From the NCBI GenBank assembly GCA_030151865.1, contig JASLCK010000365.1, forward strand, positions 1-12,077: a DNA stretch of 12,077 nucleotides, written 5' to 3'. This stretch comes from Rhodospirillaceae bacterium. Lineage in GTDB: Bacteria; Pseudomonadota; Alphaproteobacteria; Rhodospirillales; Magnetospirillaceae. Position 1 is the stretch's first letter. Every line of letters starts with the position of its first letter. Under the pieces are notes generated by a model. The model was given only the letters and a program-made list of their open reading frames with translations, did no database searches and was not told where the DNA came from. This document shows, piece by piece, positions 6,105 to 12,077 of the stretch. Both the position numbers and the translations under genes were made by a program.

Positions 6105-7409
6105 TTGACTCCAGAAGCCCGCCTGGCCGCCGTCATCGAAGTCCTGGAAGAGATTGTCGCCAAGGATCGTCCTGCCGATTTGGTGGCGGGCGGTTATCTG
6201 AAAGCTCGCCGCTATATCGGGGCCAAGGACCGCCGCGCCATTTCCGACCGGGTGTGGGGGGTGTTGCGCCGCCGCGCCCGGCTGGATTTTTGGCTGCAGG
6301 CCGAAGACATGAAGGTGTCGCCGCGCGGTCGGGTGATCGCCGATCTGGTGTTGACCGACAAGATGACGCCGACCGATCTGTCGGCCCTGTTCGCCGGTGG
6401 CGGGCGGGCGCCCGACCGCCTGACGCCGGGCGAGCACACCTTCGTTCAGGCCATCAAGGGCAAGGATATTTTCCGCCACGACATGCCAAGCTGGGTGAAG
6501 GGCGAATATCCCGAATGGATCGAAAGCCATCTGCAACAGGTGTTCGGCGACCGTCTGGCCGCTGAAATGGGTGTGCTGCGTGACGAGGCGCCGGTGGATT
6601 TGCGCGTCAACACCTTAAAGGGTGACCGCGAAGCCGCCCGTGTCGCCTTGCTGAAGGAAGGGCTGCGGGCCGAACCGACGCCTTATTCGCCCATCGGCCT
6701 GCGTCTGCCTGCCCGCATCGCCCTGACCGCCCAACAGGCGTTCCGCGATGGTCTGGTGGACGTGCAGGACGAAGGCTCGCAATTGCTGGCCCTGCTGACC
6801 GATGCCCAGCCCACCCATGCGGTGGTGGATTTCTGCGCGGGTGCGGGCGGCAAGACCCTGGCTCTGGCGGCGACCATGCAGAACAAGGGCCGTCTGGTGG
6901 CCTGTGATGTCAACGAACGCCGGTCGGAAAAGGCGGTCCTGCGTTTGCGCCGTGCCGATGTGCACAATGTCACCCGTCGCGTTCTGGAAAGCGAAACCGA
7001 CAAGTGGGTCAAGCGTCAGGCTGGAACCTTCGATCGTGTGCTGATCGATGCGCCTTGCACCGGAACGGGGACCTGGCGGCGCAATCCTGATTCCAAATGG
7101 CGTCTGAGCGAACAGACTGTGGCCGAACTGACCGCCCTGCAGGGGCGCATCATCGACAGCGCCAGCCGTCTGGTGCGTCCGGGCGGGCGTCTGATCTATG
7201 CCACCTGCTCGCTGTTGGCCGAGGAAAATGAACGCCGGGTGGAAACCTTTCTGGCCGAACATCCGGATTTCACCGTGGTTCCGGTGCCCGAGCTGTGGCC
7301 CAGCCTGATCGGCGGCGAATGCCCGCTCAGCGGGGTTTATCTGCGCCTGTCGCCGGCGCGTCACAACACCGACGGCTTCTTTGCCGCCGTGTTGGAGCGT
7401 AAGGCTTAA
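6105..7409 (+). CDS. rsmB: RsmB/Sun-family 16S rRNA (cytosine-C5) methyltransferase
   Basis: Transfers a methyl group from S-adenosylmethionine to C5 of a cytosine in RNA; in E. coli RsmB the target is C967 of 16S rRNA. The product has 434 residues. The N-terminal part (about 1-140) looks like the NusB-like helical region of RsmB. The Rossmann-type catalytic domain follows. It has the SAM-binding motif DFCAGAGGKT (242-251). It also has motif IV DAPCTGTG with Cys318 and motif VI TCS with Cys368, the two cysteines used by RNA m5C methyltransferases for product release and catalysis. The start is the TTG at 6105: an in-frame TGA lies just upstream (6096-6098), no ATG occurs until about residue 70, and the N-terminus then fits the family. 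A weak GAAAGG lies at 6089-6094. The family is firm; which cytosine is modified is inferred. Confidence 0.93.
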   Translation: MTPEARLAAVIEVLEEIVAKDRPADLVAGGYLKARRYIGAKDRRAISDRVWGVLRRRARLDFWLQAEDMKVSPRGRVIADLVLTDKMTPTDLSALFAGGGRAPDRLTPGEHTFVQAIKGKDIFRHDMPSWVKGEYPEWIESHLQQVFGDRLAAEMGVLRDEAPVDLRVNTLKGDREAARVALLKEGLRAEPTPYSPIGLRLPARIALTAQQAFRDGLVDVQDEGSQLLALLTDAQPTHAVVDFCAGAGGKTLALAATMQNKGRLVACDVNERRSEKAVLRLRRADVHNVTRRVLESETDKWVKRQAGTFDRVLIDAPCTGTGTWRRNPDSKWRLSEQTVAELTALQGRIIDSASRLVRPGGRLIYATCSLLAEENERRVETFLAEHPDFTVVPVPELWPSLIGGECPLSGVYLRLSPARHNTDGFFAAVLERKA

Positions 7410-7431
7410 GGGAACCAAAATTACATCTGGG

Positions 7432-7462
7432 CGTCATCACCGGTTAGCCCCCGGTGATGACG
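7432..7462 (+). terminator. rsmB terminator hairpin
   Basis: CGTCATCACCGG (7432-7443) pairs perfectly with CCGGTGATGACG (7451-7462) over 12 bp around a 7-nt loop, 22 nt after the rsmB stop. The following GTTTGTCT is a weak T tract. It may also serve transcripts arriving from the convergent small gene. Confidence 0.7.
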
Positions 7463-7467
7463 GTTTG

Positions 7468-7490
7468 TCTGGGCGCTTGGTGTGCCCAGA
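7468..7490. repeat. 7-bp inverted repeat after the rsmB terminator
   Basis: TCTGGGC (7468-7474) and GCCCAGA (7484-7490) form a perfect 7-bp stem with a 9-nt loop. On the minus strand it follows the ribbon-helix-helix gene, so it may be part of that gene's transcription end, though no T tract is present. Confidence 0.4.
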
Positions 7491-7511
7491 AAGCGCGTGC
7501 CCAGAAAGCGG
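7482..7511. repeat. 15-bp tandem duplication
   Basis: GTGCCCAGAAAGCGC (7482-7496) is directly followed by GTGCCCAGAAAGCGG (7497-7511); 14 of 15 positions match. It lies in the spacer between convergent genes. Confidence 0.85.
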
Positions 7512-7550
7512 CCGACTTACTCTTCTGGGGGCCGACTTACTCTTCTGGGG
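7511..7550. repeat. 20-bp perfect tandem duplication at the 3' end of the small gene
   Basis: Positions 7511-7530 and 7531-7550 are identical (GCCGACTTAC followed by TCTTCTGGGG). The right copy holds the last codons and the stop of the ribbon-helix-helix gene. The left copy is the same sequence repeated beyond that stop, so the protein is unchanged. Confidence 0.95.
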
Positions 7551-7737
7551 GAACGTGCAGGCTGACCCGTTCCTCGTCGGTCAGGTGATCGACCGAGGTC
7601 AGATAATCTTCCCAATGTTCCAGAAATTCCTCGACCGCCTGTTGCAGCGATTGGTCCAGGGTCTTGCCCAGCTTGGCGGCAACAGCCTCCAACCGGTCCT
7701 TGACCTCGGGAGACAGTGCAATGACCAGATCGGTCAT
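7537..7737 (-). CDS. small ribbon-helix-helix (CopG/antitoxin-like) protein
   Basis: A 66-residue protein that looks like a ribbon-helix-helix DNA-binding dimer. A short strand (TDLVIALS, 2-9) would sit in the DNA groove. Helix A (about 10-23, PEVKDRLEAVAAKL) and helix B (about 26-45, TLDQSLQQAVEEFLEHWEDY) follow. An acidic tail of about 20 residues ends in PPEE. Such proteins are local repressors or antitoxins. No toxin gene is adjacent: downstream is convergent rsmB and upstream is the divergent PBP gene. The ATG at 7737 is chosen because the family motif begins there and AAGGGG lies about 10 nt upstream. The frame is open to 7797, but that would add about 20 residues foreign to the fold. 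It may regulate itself or the PBP gene across the shared 136-bp spacer; this is inference. Confidence 0.7.
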   Translation of the reverse strand: MTDLVIALSPEVKDRLEAVAAKLGKTLDQSLQQAVEEFLEHWEDYLTSVDHLTDEERVSLHVPPEE

Positions 7738-7774
7738 GGAAGTGGTACCCCTTACGATGCCCATGGAAATCGGC

Positions 7775-7795
7775 AAAAAAAGCGGCGATGACCGC
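7775..7795 (-). promoter_or_regulatory. possible attenuator-like hairpin and T7 tract in the small gene's leader
   Basis: Read on the minus strand, GCGG, a 6-nt loop, CCGC and seven T follow one another within the predicted leader. The stem is only 4 bp but all GC, and the T run is ideal for an intrinsic terminator. It may be chance. Confidence 0.25.
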
Positions 7796-7806
7796 ATTCT
7801 TGTCTC

Positions 7807-7835
7807 ATTCTAGCCGCAAATAGCGCGTATGGCTA
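7807..7835 (-). promoter_or_regulatory. candidate promoter of the ribbon-helix-helix gene
   Basis: On the minus strand, TAGCCA (7830-7835) and TAGAAT (7807-7812) are 17 bp apart. The -10 is good and the -35 matches TTGACA at 4 of 6 positions. The leader would be about 60 nt. Confidence 0.4.
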
Positions 7836-7839
7836 CGTG

Positions 7840-7866
7840 TTGGCGTTAACGAATTCGTGCTATAAG
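7840..7866 (+). promoter_or_regulatory. extended -10 promoter of the PBP gene, possibly giving a leaderless mRNA
   Basis: TGCTATAAG (7858-7866) fits an extended -10 box. A -35-like TTGGCG (7840-7845) lies at a short 15-bp spacing. The expected start, about 7 nt after the -10, falls at about 7872-7874, on the ATG itself. No Shine-Dalgarno sequence precedes the ATG, which agrees with leaderless translation. Confidence 0.5.
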
Positions 7867-7873
7867 CCCGCTC

Positions 7874-10800
7874 ATGTCTGCCCCCAAACCTGGTTCCCAC
7901 GATCTCGGCTTCAGGATCGACCCCGAAGACCGCCCGTCCTTGGTTTCGGCCCAGCCCGCCCAAAACAGTGTGCTGGACGATCTGACCAAGCTGTCGAAAT
8001 CCTTTGTCGCCAAGGCCTTGGCGGAGGGGGTCTCGACCTTGCGCGCGCATCGTGATGCGGCGCGGACGCGGATGGCCTCGCGTCCCTGGTCGGGTCAAGG
8101 CAACCGGCGGGAAAAGCTGGCGTCGGAACGCATGGCGGAAATGCGCCTGGACGGCAGGGCGTTCGATCGGGGCGCGCCTCAGTCCTATGACGATTATCGG
8201 GCCAATGACGATTATGGAAGCGAGCCGCATCTGTCGCCCCGTGCCGACTCGCCCGCCACCAAGTTGTCTCGTGCCGAACCGCAATTGCGCTCTGAGCCTG
8301 CCCCCCGTTCCGCCCCGGAACCCCGACTGGATCCAGCCCCCCGGCCTGGACCGGCCTGGACCCAGGGACAGAGCGATGTTTCCAGGCCCCCCGTTGCCCC
8401 TTCTGCCGCCCCCGTCCTGCAACCGGCCTCTCCGCAGATGGCCCCTCAGCAGACGGCTGGCGCCGTTCGGTCCGGGCGTGGCAGACGCACCGATGACGGG
8501 TTTCACTTCACCTTCAAGCGGCCCAAGGCGGCGACCCGGCAAAAGCTGAATACGGCTGCGCCAAACCCGGTCCCTCGGGTTCAGCCGCCGCAGGATGCGC
8601 CGCGTCATGACGAGTCCCGTTTTGCGGAACCCCATTTTGCGGAACCCCATTTTGCGGAACCTCGTCTGGACAGGCCCCGTTTTGAGGAACCTCGCCTGGA
8701 TGAACCTCGCCTGGATGAGCCGCGTTTATCCGCCGCCCCACCCCGCCAGGACCACCCGCGTCTGGTGGTCGAACCGCGTCTGGACCATGTGCCGCTTTCT
8801 TCGCCATCCTCCGCTTCGGCTCCTCGCAGCGGGCGGGGGATCGGGGGCGGCAACGCCGGTCGGGCCGGGCGCGCCTTGTTGGCGGCATTGATGGCCAAGC
8901 TGGCCGAGGTCAAGGCCGCCAGACCCAAATCGGCGTCCAAAGCCAAGCCCTCGCCGTCGGCTGAACGCGGCTCGGGCGGCGGCGGCAAAGGCCCCACCGG
9001 CAGGGGACCCGCCGGTTCCGGTTCTGGTTCTGGGGGGCGCAAGGGCGGCAAGGGTAAATTGCTGGGCCGTCTGTTGGGGTGGGGCATCAGCGCGGGCATC
9101 TGGTTCGCCATGGCCTTGGCCTGTGTGGTGGCCTATTACGCCTATGATCTGCCGCCGCTGGACAGCCTGACCTCGACGACGCGTCGTCCCAGTGTCACCT
9201 TGCTGTCGGCCGACGGCCAGACCATCGCCGCCTATGGCGATGTCTATGGCGAACCGCTGACCCTGCAAGACATGCCGCCCGCCATTCCGGCCGCCGTGAT
9301 GGCGACGGAAGACCGGCATTTCTACAGCCATTTCGGCATCGACGTGATCGGCCTGATCCGCGCCAGCGTGGTCAATCTGCGGGCTGGTCATGTGGTGCAG
9401 GGCGGTTCCACCATCACCCAGCAATTGGCCAAGAACCTGTTCCTCACCCCCGAACGCAGCCTGAAGCGCAAGGTTCAGGAACTGCTGATGGCGCTGTGGC
9501 TGGAACATAAGTTCACCAAGGATCAGATCATCACCCTCTACCTGAACCGGGTTTATCTGGGTTCGGGCAGTTGGGGGGTGGATGCTGCCGCCAAGCGCTA
9601 TTTCGGCACCTCGGCGCATAATCTCAATCTCTATCAGTCGGCTTTGTTGGCCGGTCTGTTGAAAGCCCCGTCGCGGTATAATCCGCAGAACGACCGTGAT
9701 CTGTCCTATAAGCGCACCTCGCAGGTGCTGCTCAACATGGTGGCGGTCGGCTCGATCACCCAGCAGCAGATGGACGAGGCGCTGAAGGTCGGTCCCACCA
9801 GCGTCAAACAGATTTCCCACACGGGGCGGTATTTTGCCGACTGGGTGCGCGATCTGGCCGATCAATACGCCCATGGCGACCGCGATATCGTGGTGCATAC
9901 CACGCTGGATCTGGCCTTGCAGCGCAAGGTCGAGGCCGATCTGGAAGAAACCCTGGCCAAGAACGGCCCCAAGGCGGGCGTGACCCAGGGCGCCATGGTG
10001 GTGATGAGCCCCGACGGCGCCATTCGCGCCATGGCGGGCGGGCGCGACTATGCGCAAAGCCAGTTCAACCGCGCGGTCCAGGGCATGCGTCAGCCCGGTT
10101 CGTCGTTCAAGGCATTTCTATATCTGGCGGCGGTGGAAAGCGGCATGACCGCCGACAGCCCCATCGAGGACAGCCCGATCCAGACCGGCAAGTACCAGCC
10201 CAGCAACTACACCCACAAATACGAAGGCACCATCACCCTGCGCCGGGCCTTGGCCAAGTCGTCCAACGTCGCCGCCGTGCGCCTGATCGAACAGATCGGC
10301 CCGCGCCGCGTGGTGGCGGTGGCCAAGCGGCTGGGCATCACGTCGGAACTGCATGCCGATGCGTCCTTGGCCTTGGGCACGTCGGAAGTCAGCCTGTTGG
10401 AAATGACTTCGGCCTATGCCAGCTTCGCCAATAACGGCTATGGGGTGTTTCCCTACGCCTTCGCCGAAGTGGACGATCCCCAGGGCAATCCCCTGTATCG
10501 CCGCGAGGGCAACGGCACCGGCCGCGTGATCGAGCCCCAGGCCCTGCGCGAGATCAATTACCTGCTGAGCGGCGTGATCGAGGAAGGGTCGGGCAAATCG
10601 GCGGCCATCGACCGCCCGGCGGCGGGCAAGACCGGCACCACTCAGGATTACCGCGACGCCTGGTTCATGGGCTTTACCGCCGATTATGTCGGCGGCGTTT
10701 GGTTCGGCAACGACGACGGCACGTCCATGCACAAGATCACCGGCGGCACCTTGCCGACCCAGCTTTGGCACACGGTTATGCTGGCCGCCCATAAGGGCTT

Positions 10801-10957
10801 GCCGGTGCGGCCGTTGCCGGGTCTGGGGCCGGAACCTGACGCCACCGCCCCGGTGCCGCAGGAAAATATGGGCGGCGCTGGCGTATCGTCTTCAGGCCAG
10901 CCGGAAAGCAACGACAGCATTTGGAATGGTCTGGTCAAGATGCTGGGCGGGGGCTGA
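7874..10957 (+). CDS. mrcA: class A penicillin-binding protein (PBP1A type) with a long disordered N-terminus
   Basis: A bifunctional peptidoglycan synthase in the inner membrane: it polymerises lipid II and cross-links stem peptides, and is a beta-lactam target. The product has 1027 residues; PBP1A proteins usually have about 650-850. Residues 1 to about 400 are rich in Pro, Arg, Ser and Gly and look disordered. They hold a pentapeptide repeat (249-283) and a Gly/Ser/Lys-rich stretch before the membrane. One TM segment follows (about 403-426). The glycosyltransferase domain (GT51, about 450-620) has Glu479 in ATEDRHFYSHFG, and GGSTITQQLAKN. The transpeptidase domain (about 700-980) has Ser743-x-x-Lys746 in QPGSSFKAF, SSN at 796-798, and KTG at 919-921 in GKTGTTQDYRDAWF. 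All catalytic motifs are intact. The frame is continuous from the ATG at 7874, which has no Shine-Dalgarno sequence. The enzyme call is firm; mrcA versus a paralogue is inferred. Confidence 0.95.
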   Translation: MSAPKPGSHDLGFRIDPEDRPSLVSAQPAQNSVLDDLTKLSKSFVAKALAEGVSTLRAHRDAARTRMASRPWSGQGNRREKLASERMAEMRLDGRAFDRGAPQSYDDYRANDDYGSEPHLSPRADSPATKLSRAEPQLRSEPAPRSAPEPRLDPAPRPGPAWTQGQSDVSRPPVAPSAAPVLQPASPQMAPQQTAGAVRSGRGRRTDDGFHFTFKRPKAATRQKLNTAAPNPVPRVQPPQDAPRHDESRFAEPHFAEPHFAEPRLDRPRFEEPRLDEPRLDEPRLSAAPPRQDHPRLVVEPRLDHVPLSSPSSASAPRSGRGIGGGNAGRAGRALLAALMAKLAEVKAARPKSASKAKPSPSAERGSGGGGKGPTGRGPAGSGSGSGGRKGGKGKLLGRLLGWGISAGIWFAMALACVVAYYAYDLPPLDSLTSTTRRPSVTLLSADGQTIAAYGDVYGEPLTLQDMPPAIPAAVMATEDRHFYSHFGIDVIGLIRASVVNLRAGHVVQGGSTITQQLAKNLFLTPERSLKRKVQELLMALWLEHKFTKDQIITLYLNRVYLGSGSWGVDAAAKRYFGTSAHNLNLYQSALLAGLLKAPSRYNPQNDRDLSYKRTSQVLLNMVAVGSITQQQMDEALKVGPTSVKQISHTGRYFADWVRDLADQYAHGDRDIVVHTTLDLALQRKVEADLEETLAKNGPKAGVTQGAMVVMSPDGAIRAMAGGRDYAQSQFNRAVQGMRQPGSSFKAFLYLAAVESGMTADSPIEDSPIQTGKYQPSNYTHKYEGTITLRRALAKSSNVAAVRLIEQIGPRRVVAVAKRLGITSELHADASLALGTSEVSLLEMTSAYASFANNGYGVFPYAFAEVDDPQGNPLYRREGNGTGRVIEPQALREINYLLSGVIEEGSGKSAAIDRPAAGKTGTTQDYRDAWFMGFTADYVGGVWFGNDDGTSMHKITGGTLPTQLWHTVMLAAHKGLPVRPLPGLGPEPDATAPVPQENMGGAGVSSSGQPESNDSIWNGLVKMLGGG
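8618..8722 (+). repeat. seven 15-bp tandem repeats coding for a pentapeptide repeat in the PBP
   Basis: Seven in-frame units of 15 bp encode RFAEP, HFAEP, HFAEP, RLDRP, RFEEP, RLDEP and RLDEP (residues 249-283), followed by a partial unit RLS. The first three units are almost identical in DNA and the last two differ by a few bases, suggesting recent copying by slippage. Related but unphased motifs (EPRLD, EPQLR) occur elsewhere in the N-terminal region. Confidence 0.95.
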
Positions 10958-10963
10958 TCCCCC
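10949..10963. terminator. weak G5/C5 hairpin spanning the convergent gene ends
   Basis: GGGGG (10949-10953), CTGAT and CCCCC (10959-10963) can pair; the loop holds the PBP stop codon. The C run continues to 10966, followed by GTTTGTT. Only 14 nt separate the PBP stop from the convergent stop at 10972, so this is the only candidate terminator for both genes. It is weak by normal standards. Confidence 0.35.
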
Positions 10964-10971
10964 CCCGTTTG

Positions 10972-11607
10972 TTACACCGAGCAGCGCTTATAAGGCCCGA
11001 TGTCCAGATGCATATGATCACGGTGCATCGGATTGGTGTTGGGCGTCAGCACCATGTTGAAATGCTGGCAGGCCCCCTTGGCGACGGCATGCAGAAAGTC
11101 GCTTTTCGGTCCCGGCGCGCGCCAGTCCTTCAAAACGCTGATGATGGTGCCGTCGTCCAGTTCAAAGCTGCCGATATCGATGGCCTTGCCATAGCTGTGC
11201 TGCGACAGGCGGCTTTCATGGCCGCTGCCTTTTTCGCCCCGGCAATTATAAGTTCCCATGTGGGAAATCTTGCTGACCTTGCGGCCAAAGATGCGCTGGG
11301 CGGTGGGCTGAACCACCTGGGTTTCAAAGCCCCAGATATTTTCCTCGAACGGACAATACATCAGGGCCGGGCGGTTCCAGGGGATGGCGGATTCCTTGAT
11401 GCGCACCGCCTGGTCGATGCCGCAGCCTTCGGGGGTGCGCCAGTCTTTAACCCGCTCGTACTGGATATGATGCTGGTTCAGATAGGAAAGGCAGGCCGCT
11501 GCCGGGTCGGCGGGACCGGACGGGGCCATCGACGGGCCAGAGGAACAGGCCGCGACCAGCGCCGTTGCGGCGATGACAAAAGACAGACGCAGCACCGACC
11601 CGATCAC
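10972..11607 (-). CDS. extensin-like C-terminal domain lipoprotein (peptidase M15-like fold)
   Basis: A predicted envelope lipoprotein of 211 residues. The N-terminus is a short signal peptide ending in the lipobox VAAC, with Cys21 as the lipidated residue; the next residues (SSG) do not suggest inner-membrane retention. The rest resembles the bacterial extensin-like C-terminal family, which belongs to the same clan as LAS/M15 metallopeptidases. The zinc-site pattern is visible: SQHSYGKAIDI gives His137 and Asp144, and RDHMHLD gives His198 and His200. Cys residues at 39, 62, 85, 122, 180 and 209 could form disulfides in the periplasm. A role in cutting peptidoglycan peptides is plausible but unproven. 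The start is probably the GTG at 11607, with GGGGA 4-5 nt upstream. A second GTG at 11595 is an alternative. The frame stays open further upstream, but that part overlaps the preceding gene. Confidence 0.8.
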   Translation of the reverse strand: MIGSVLRLSFVIAATALVAACSSGPSMAPSGPADPAAACLSYLNQHHIQYERVKDWRTPEGCGIDQAVRIKESAIPWNRPALMYCPFEENIWGFETQVVQPTAQRIFGRKVSKISHMGTYNCRGEKGSGHESRLSQHSYGKAIDIGSFELDDGTIISVLKDWRAPGPKSDFLHAVAKGACQHFNMVLTPNTNPMHRDHMHLDIGPYKRCSV

Positions 11608-11681
11608 TTCTTCCCCGCGCTCTTTCCCCAGACTGCTTTTCCTTATACCCCGGCCCCCGGCAGGACGAAGCGCTTTTTCGC

Positions 11682-12077
11682 TTATCCCAGGGCTGCGTCC
11701 AGGCTGTGGCGCAAGGCGGGCAGCAGATCGTCGGTGAACCAGGGGTTCTTGGCTTCCCAGGCGGTGGTCCGCCAACTGGGATGGGGCAGGGGCCACAGGC
11801 CGTTGGCGGCATGACGCCGCCAGTCGGCGACGGTGGCGGTCATGGTGCGTCCCTGATCGCGGCCCAGCACAAAGGCTTGGGCATGGCTACCCACCAGCAG
11901 GGTCATCCGTACCGCTGTCAGATGCGGTTTCAGCAAGGGATGCCACAGCGGCGCGCATTCTGGCCGGGGCGGCAGATCGCCGCCCTTGGGATCGCGCCCC
12001 GGATAACAAAAGCCGGTGGGAATGATGGCGACCCGGCTTTCATCATAAAAGCGCTCGGGCTCCATACCCAGCCAGTC
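11682..12077 (-). CDS. uracil-DNA glycosylase superfamily protein, C-terminal part (starts beyond the right edge)
   Basis: Probably a DNA repair enzyme of the uracil-DNA glycosylase superfamily, or an uncharacterised relative. The last 131 residues are visible. FYDESRVAIIPTGFCYPG, with GGDLPPRPECAPLWH shortly after, resembles the front of the fold in this family. LLVGSHAQAFVLG is a core strand. LPHPSWRTTAWEAKNPWF carries the HPS motif expected at the DNA-facing loop. The N-terminal motif with the water-activating residue is off the window, so activity cannot be judged. The frame is open through 12077; the ATG at 12063-12065 is unlikely to be the start because family sequence (DWLG) continues upstream. 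The extensin-like gene follows after 74 nt on the same strand and could be co-transcribed. Confidence 0.75.
   Translation of the reverse strand, partial: DWLGMEPERFYDESRVAIIPTGFCYPGRDPKGGDLPPRPECAPLWHPLLKPHLTAVRMTLLVGSHAQAFVLGRDQGRTMTATVADWRRHAANGLWPLPHPSWRTTAWEAKNPWFTDDLLPALRHSLDAALG

Noticed and set aside
7738..7797. Longer start for the ribbon-helix-helix protein
   Set aside because: It adds about 20 residues before the DNA-binding strand, unlike the family, and would put the start next to the predicted promoter, leaving no room for a leader.
8004..8549. Alternative-frame open frame inside the PBP N-terminal region, considered as a sign of a frameshift
   Set aside because: The main frame is open through the whole region and holds the in-frame 15-bp repeats and clear domain sequence further on, so no frameshift is needed.
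8618..8722. CRISPR-like array
   Set aside because: The units are contiguous 15-bp coding repeats without spacers, in frame with the PBP gene.
8726..10057. Minus-strand open frame of 443 codons opposite the PBP gene
   Set aside because: It is a shadow of the GC-rich PBP coding sequence; all catalytic motifs are on the plus strand.

Overview
The window looks like chromosomal DNA of a GC-rich alphaproteobacterium. The gene set, protein sequences and moderately GC-rich codon use resemble the Rhodospirillales, perhaps a Magnetospirillum-type organism. That assignment comes from the look of the proteins, not from a database search. I see no tRNA, rRNA, CRISPR array, insertion sequence or phage gene.

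Layout, left to right. (1) Positions 1-574, minus: the N-terminal part of an alpha/beta hydrolase, divergent from guaB. (2) 575-805: a divergent promoter region with a good sigma70-type guaB promoter and three spaced imperfect repeats. (3) 806-2269, plus: guaB (IMP dehydrogenase, complete, all key residues present), ended by a perfect 17-bp stem hairpin. (4) 2359-3864, minus: a 501-residue protein read as two tandem flavodoxin/FMN-reductase-like halves, with a four-cysteine Fe-S-type motif only in the second half. (5) 3920-5593, minus: a transmembrane chemoreceptor (Cache, HAMP, MCP signalling domain), 55 nt upstream of the flavoprotein and probably co-transcribed with it. (6) 5594-6104: a gene-free stretch, AT-rich near the chemoreceptor, holding its promoter and a 17-bp direct repeat that brackets that promoter. 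(7) 6105-7409, plus: an RsmB/Sun-family rRNA cytosine-C5 methyltransferase with a TTG start, followed by a 12-bp stem terminator and two short tandem duplications. (8) 7537-7737, minus: a 66-residue ribbon-helix-helix protein without a visible partner. (9) 7874-10957, plus: a class A penicillin-binding protein (PBP1A type) with an unusually long, low-complexity, repeat-bearing cytoplasmic N-terminus and a promoter placed so that its mRNA may be leaderless. (10) 10972-11607, minus: an extensin-like (peptidase M15-like fold) lipoprotein, convergent with the PBP. (11) 11682-12077, minus: the C-terminal part of a uracil-DNA glycosylase-superfamily protein.

How the genes relate. guaB and rsmB are housekeeping genes that I recall lying close together (often with guaA) in other alphaproteobacteria. 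Here the chemoreceptor-flavoprotein pair lies between them on the opposite strand, with its own promoter. The pair is the most likely little-described system in the window: a membrane sensor wired to the chemotaxis machinery and made together with a possible redox flavoprotein. On the right, the PBP and the extensin-like lipoprotein are both envelope proteins whose genes converge with a 14-nt gap.
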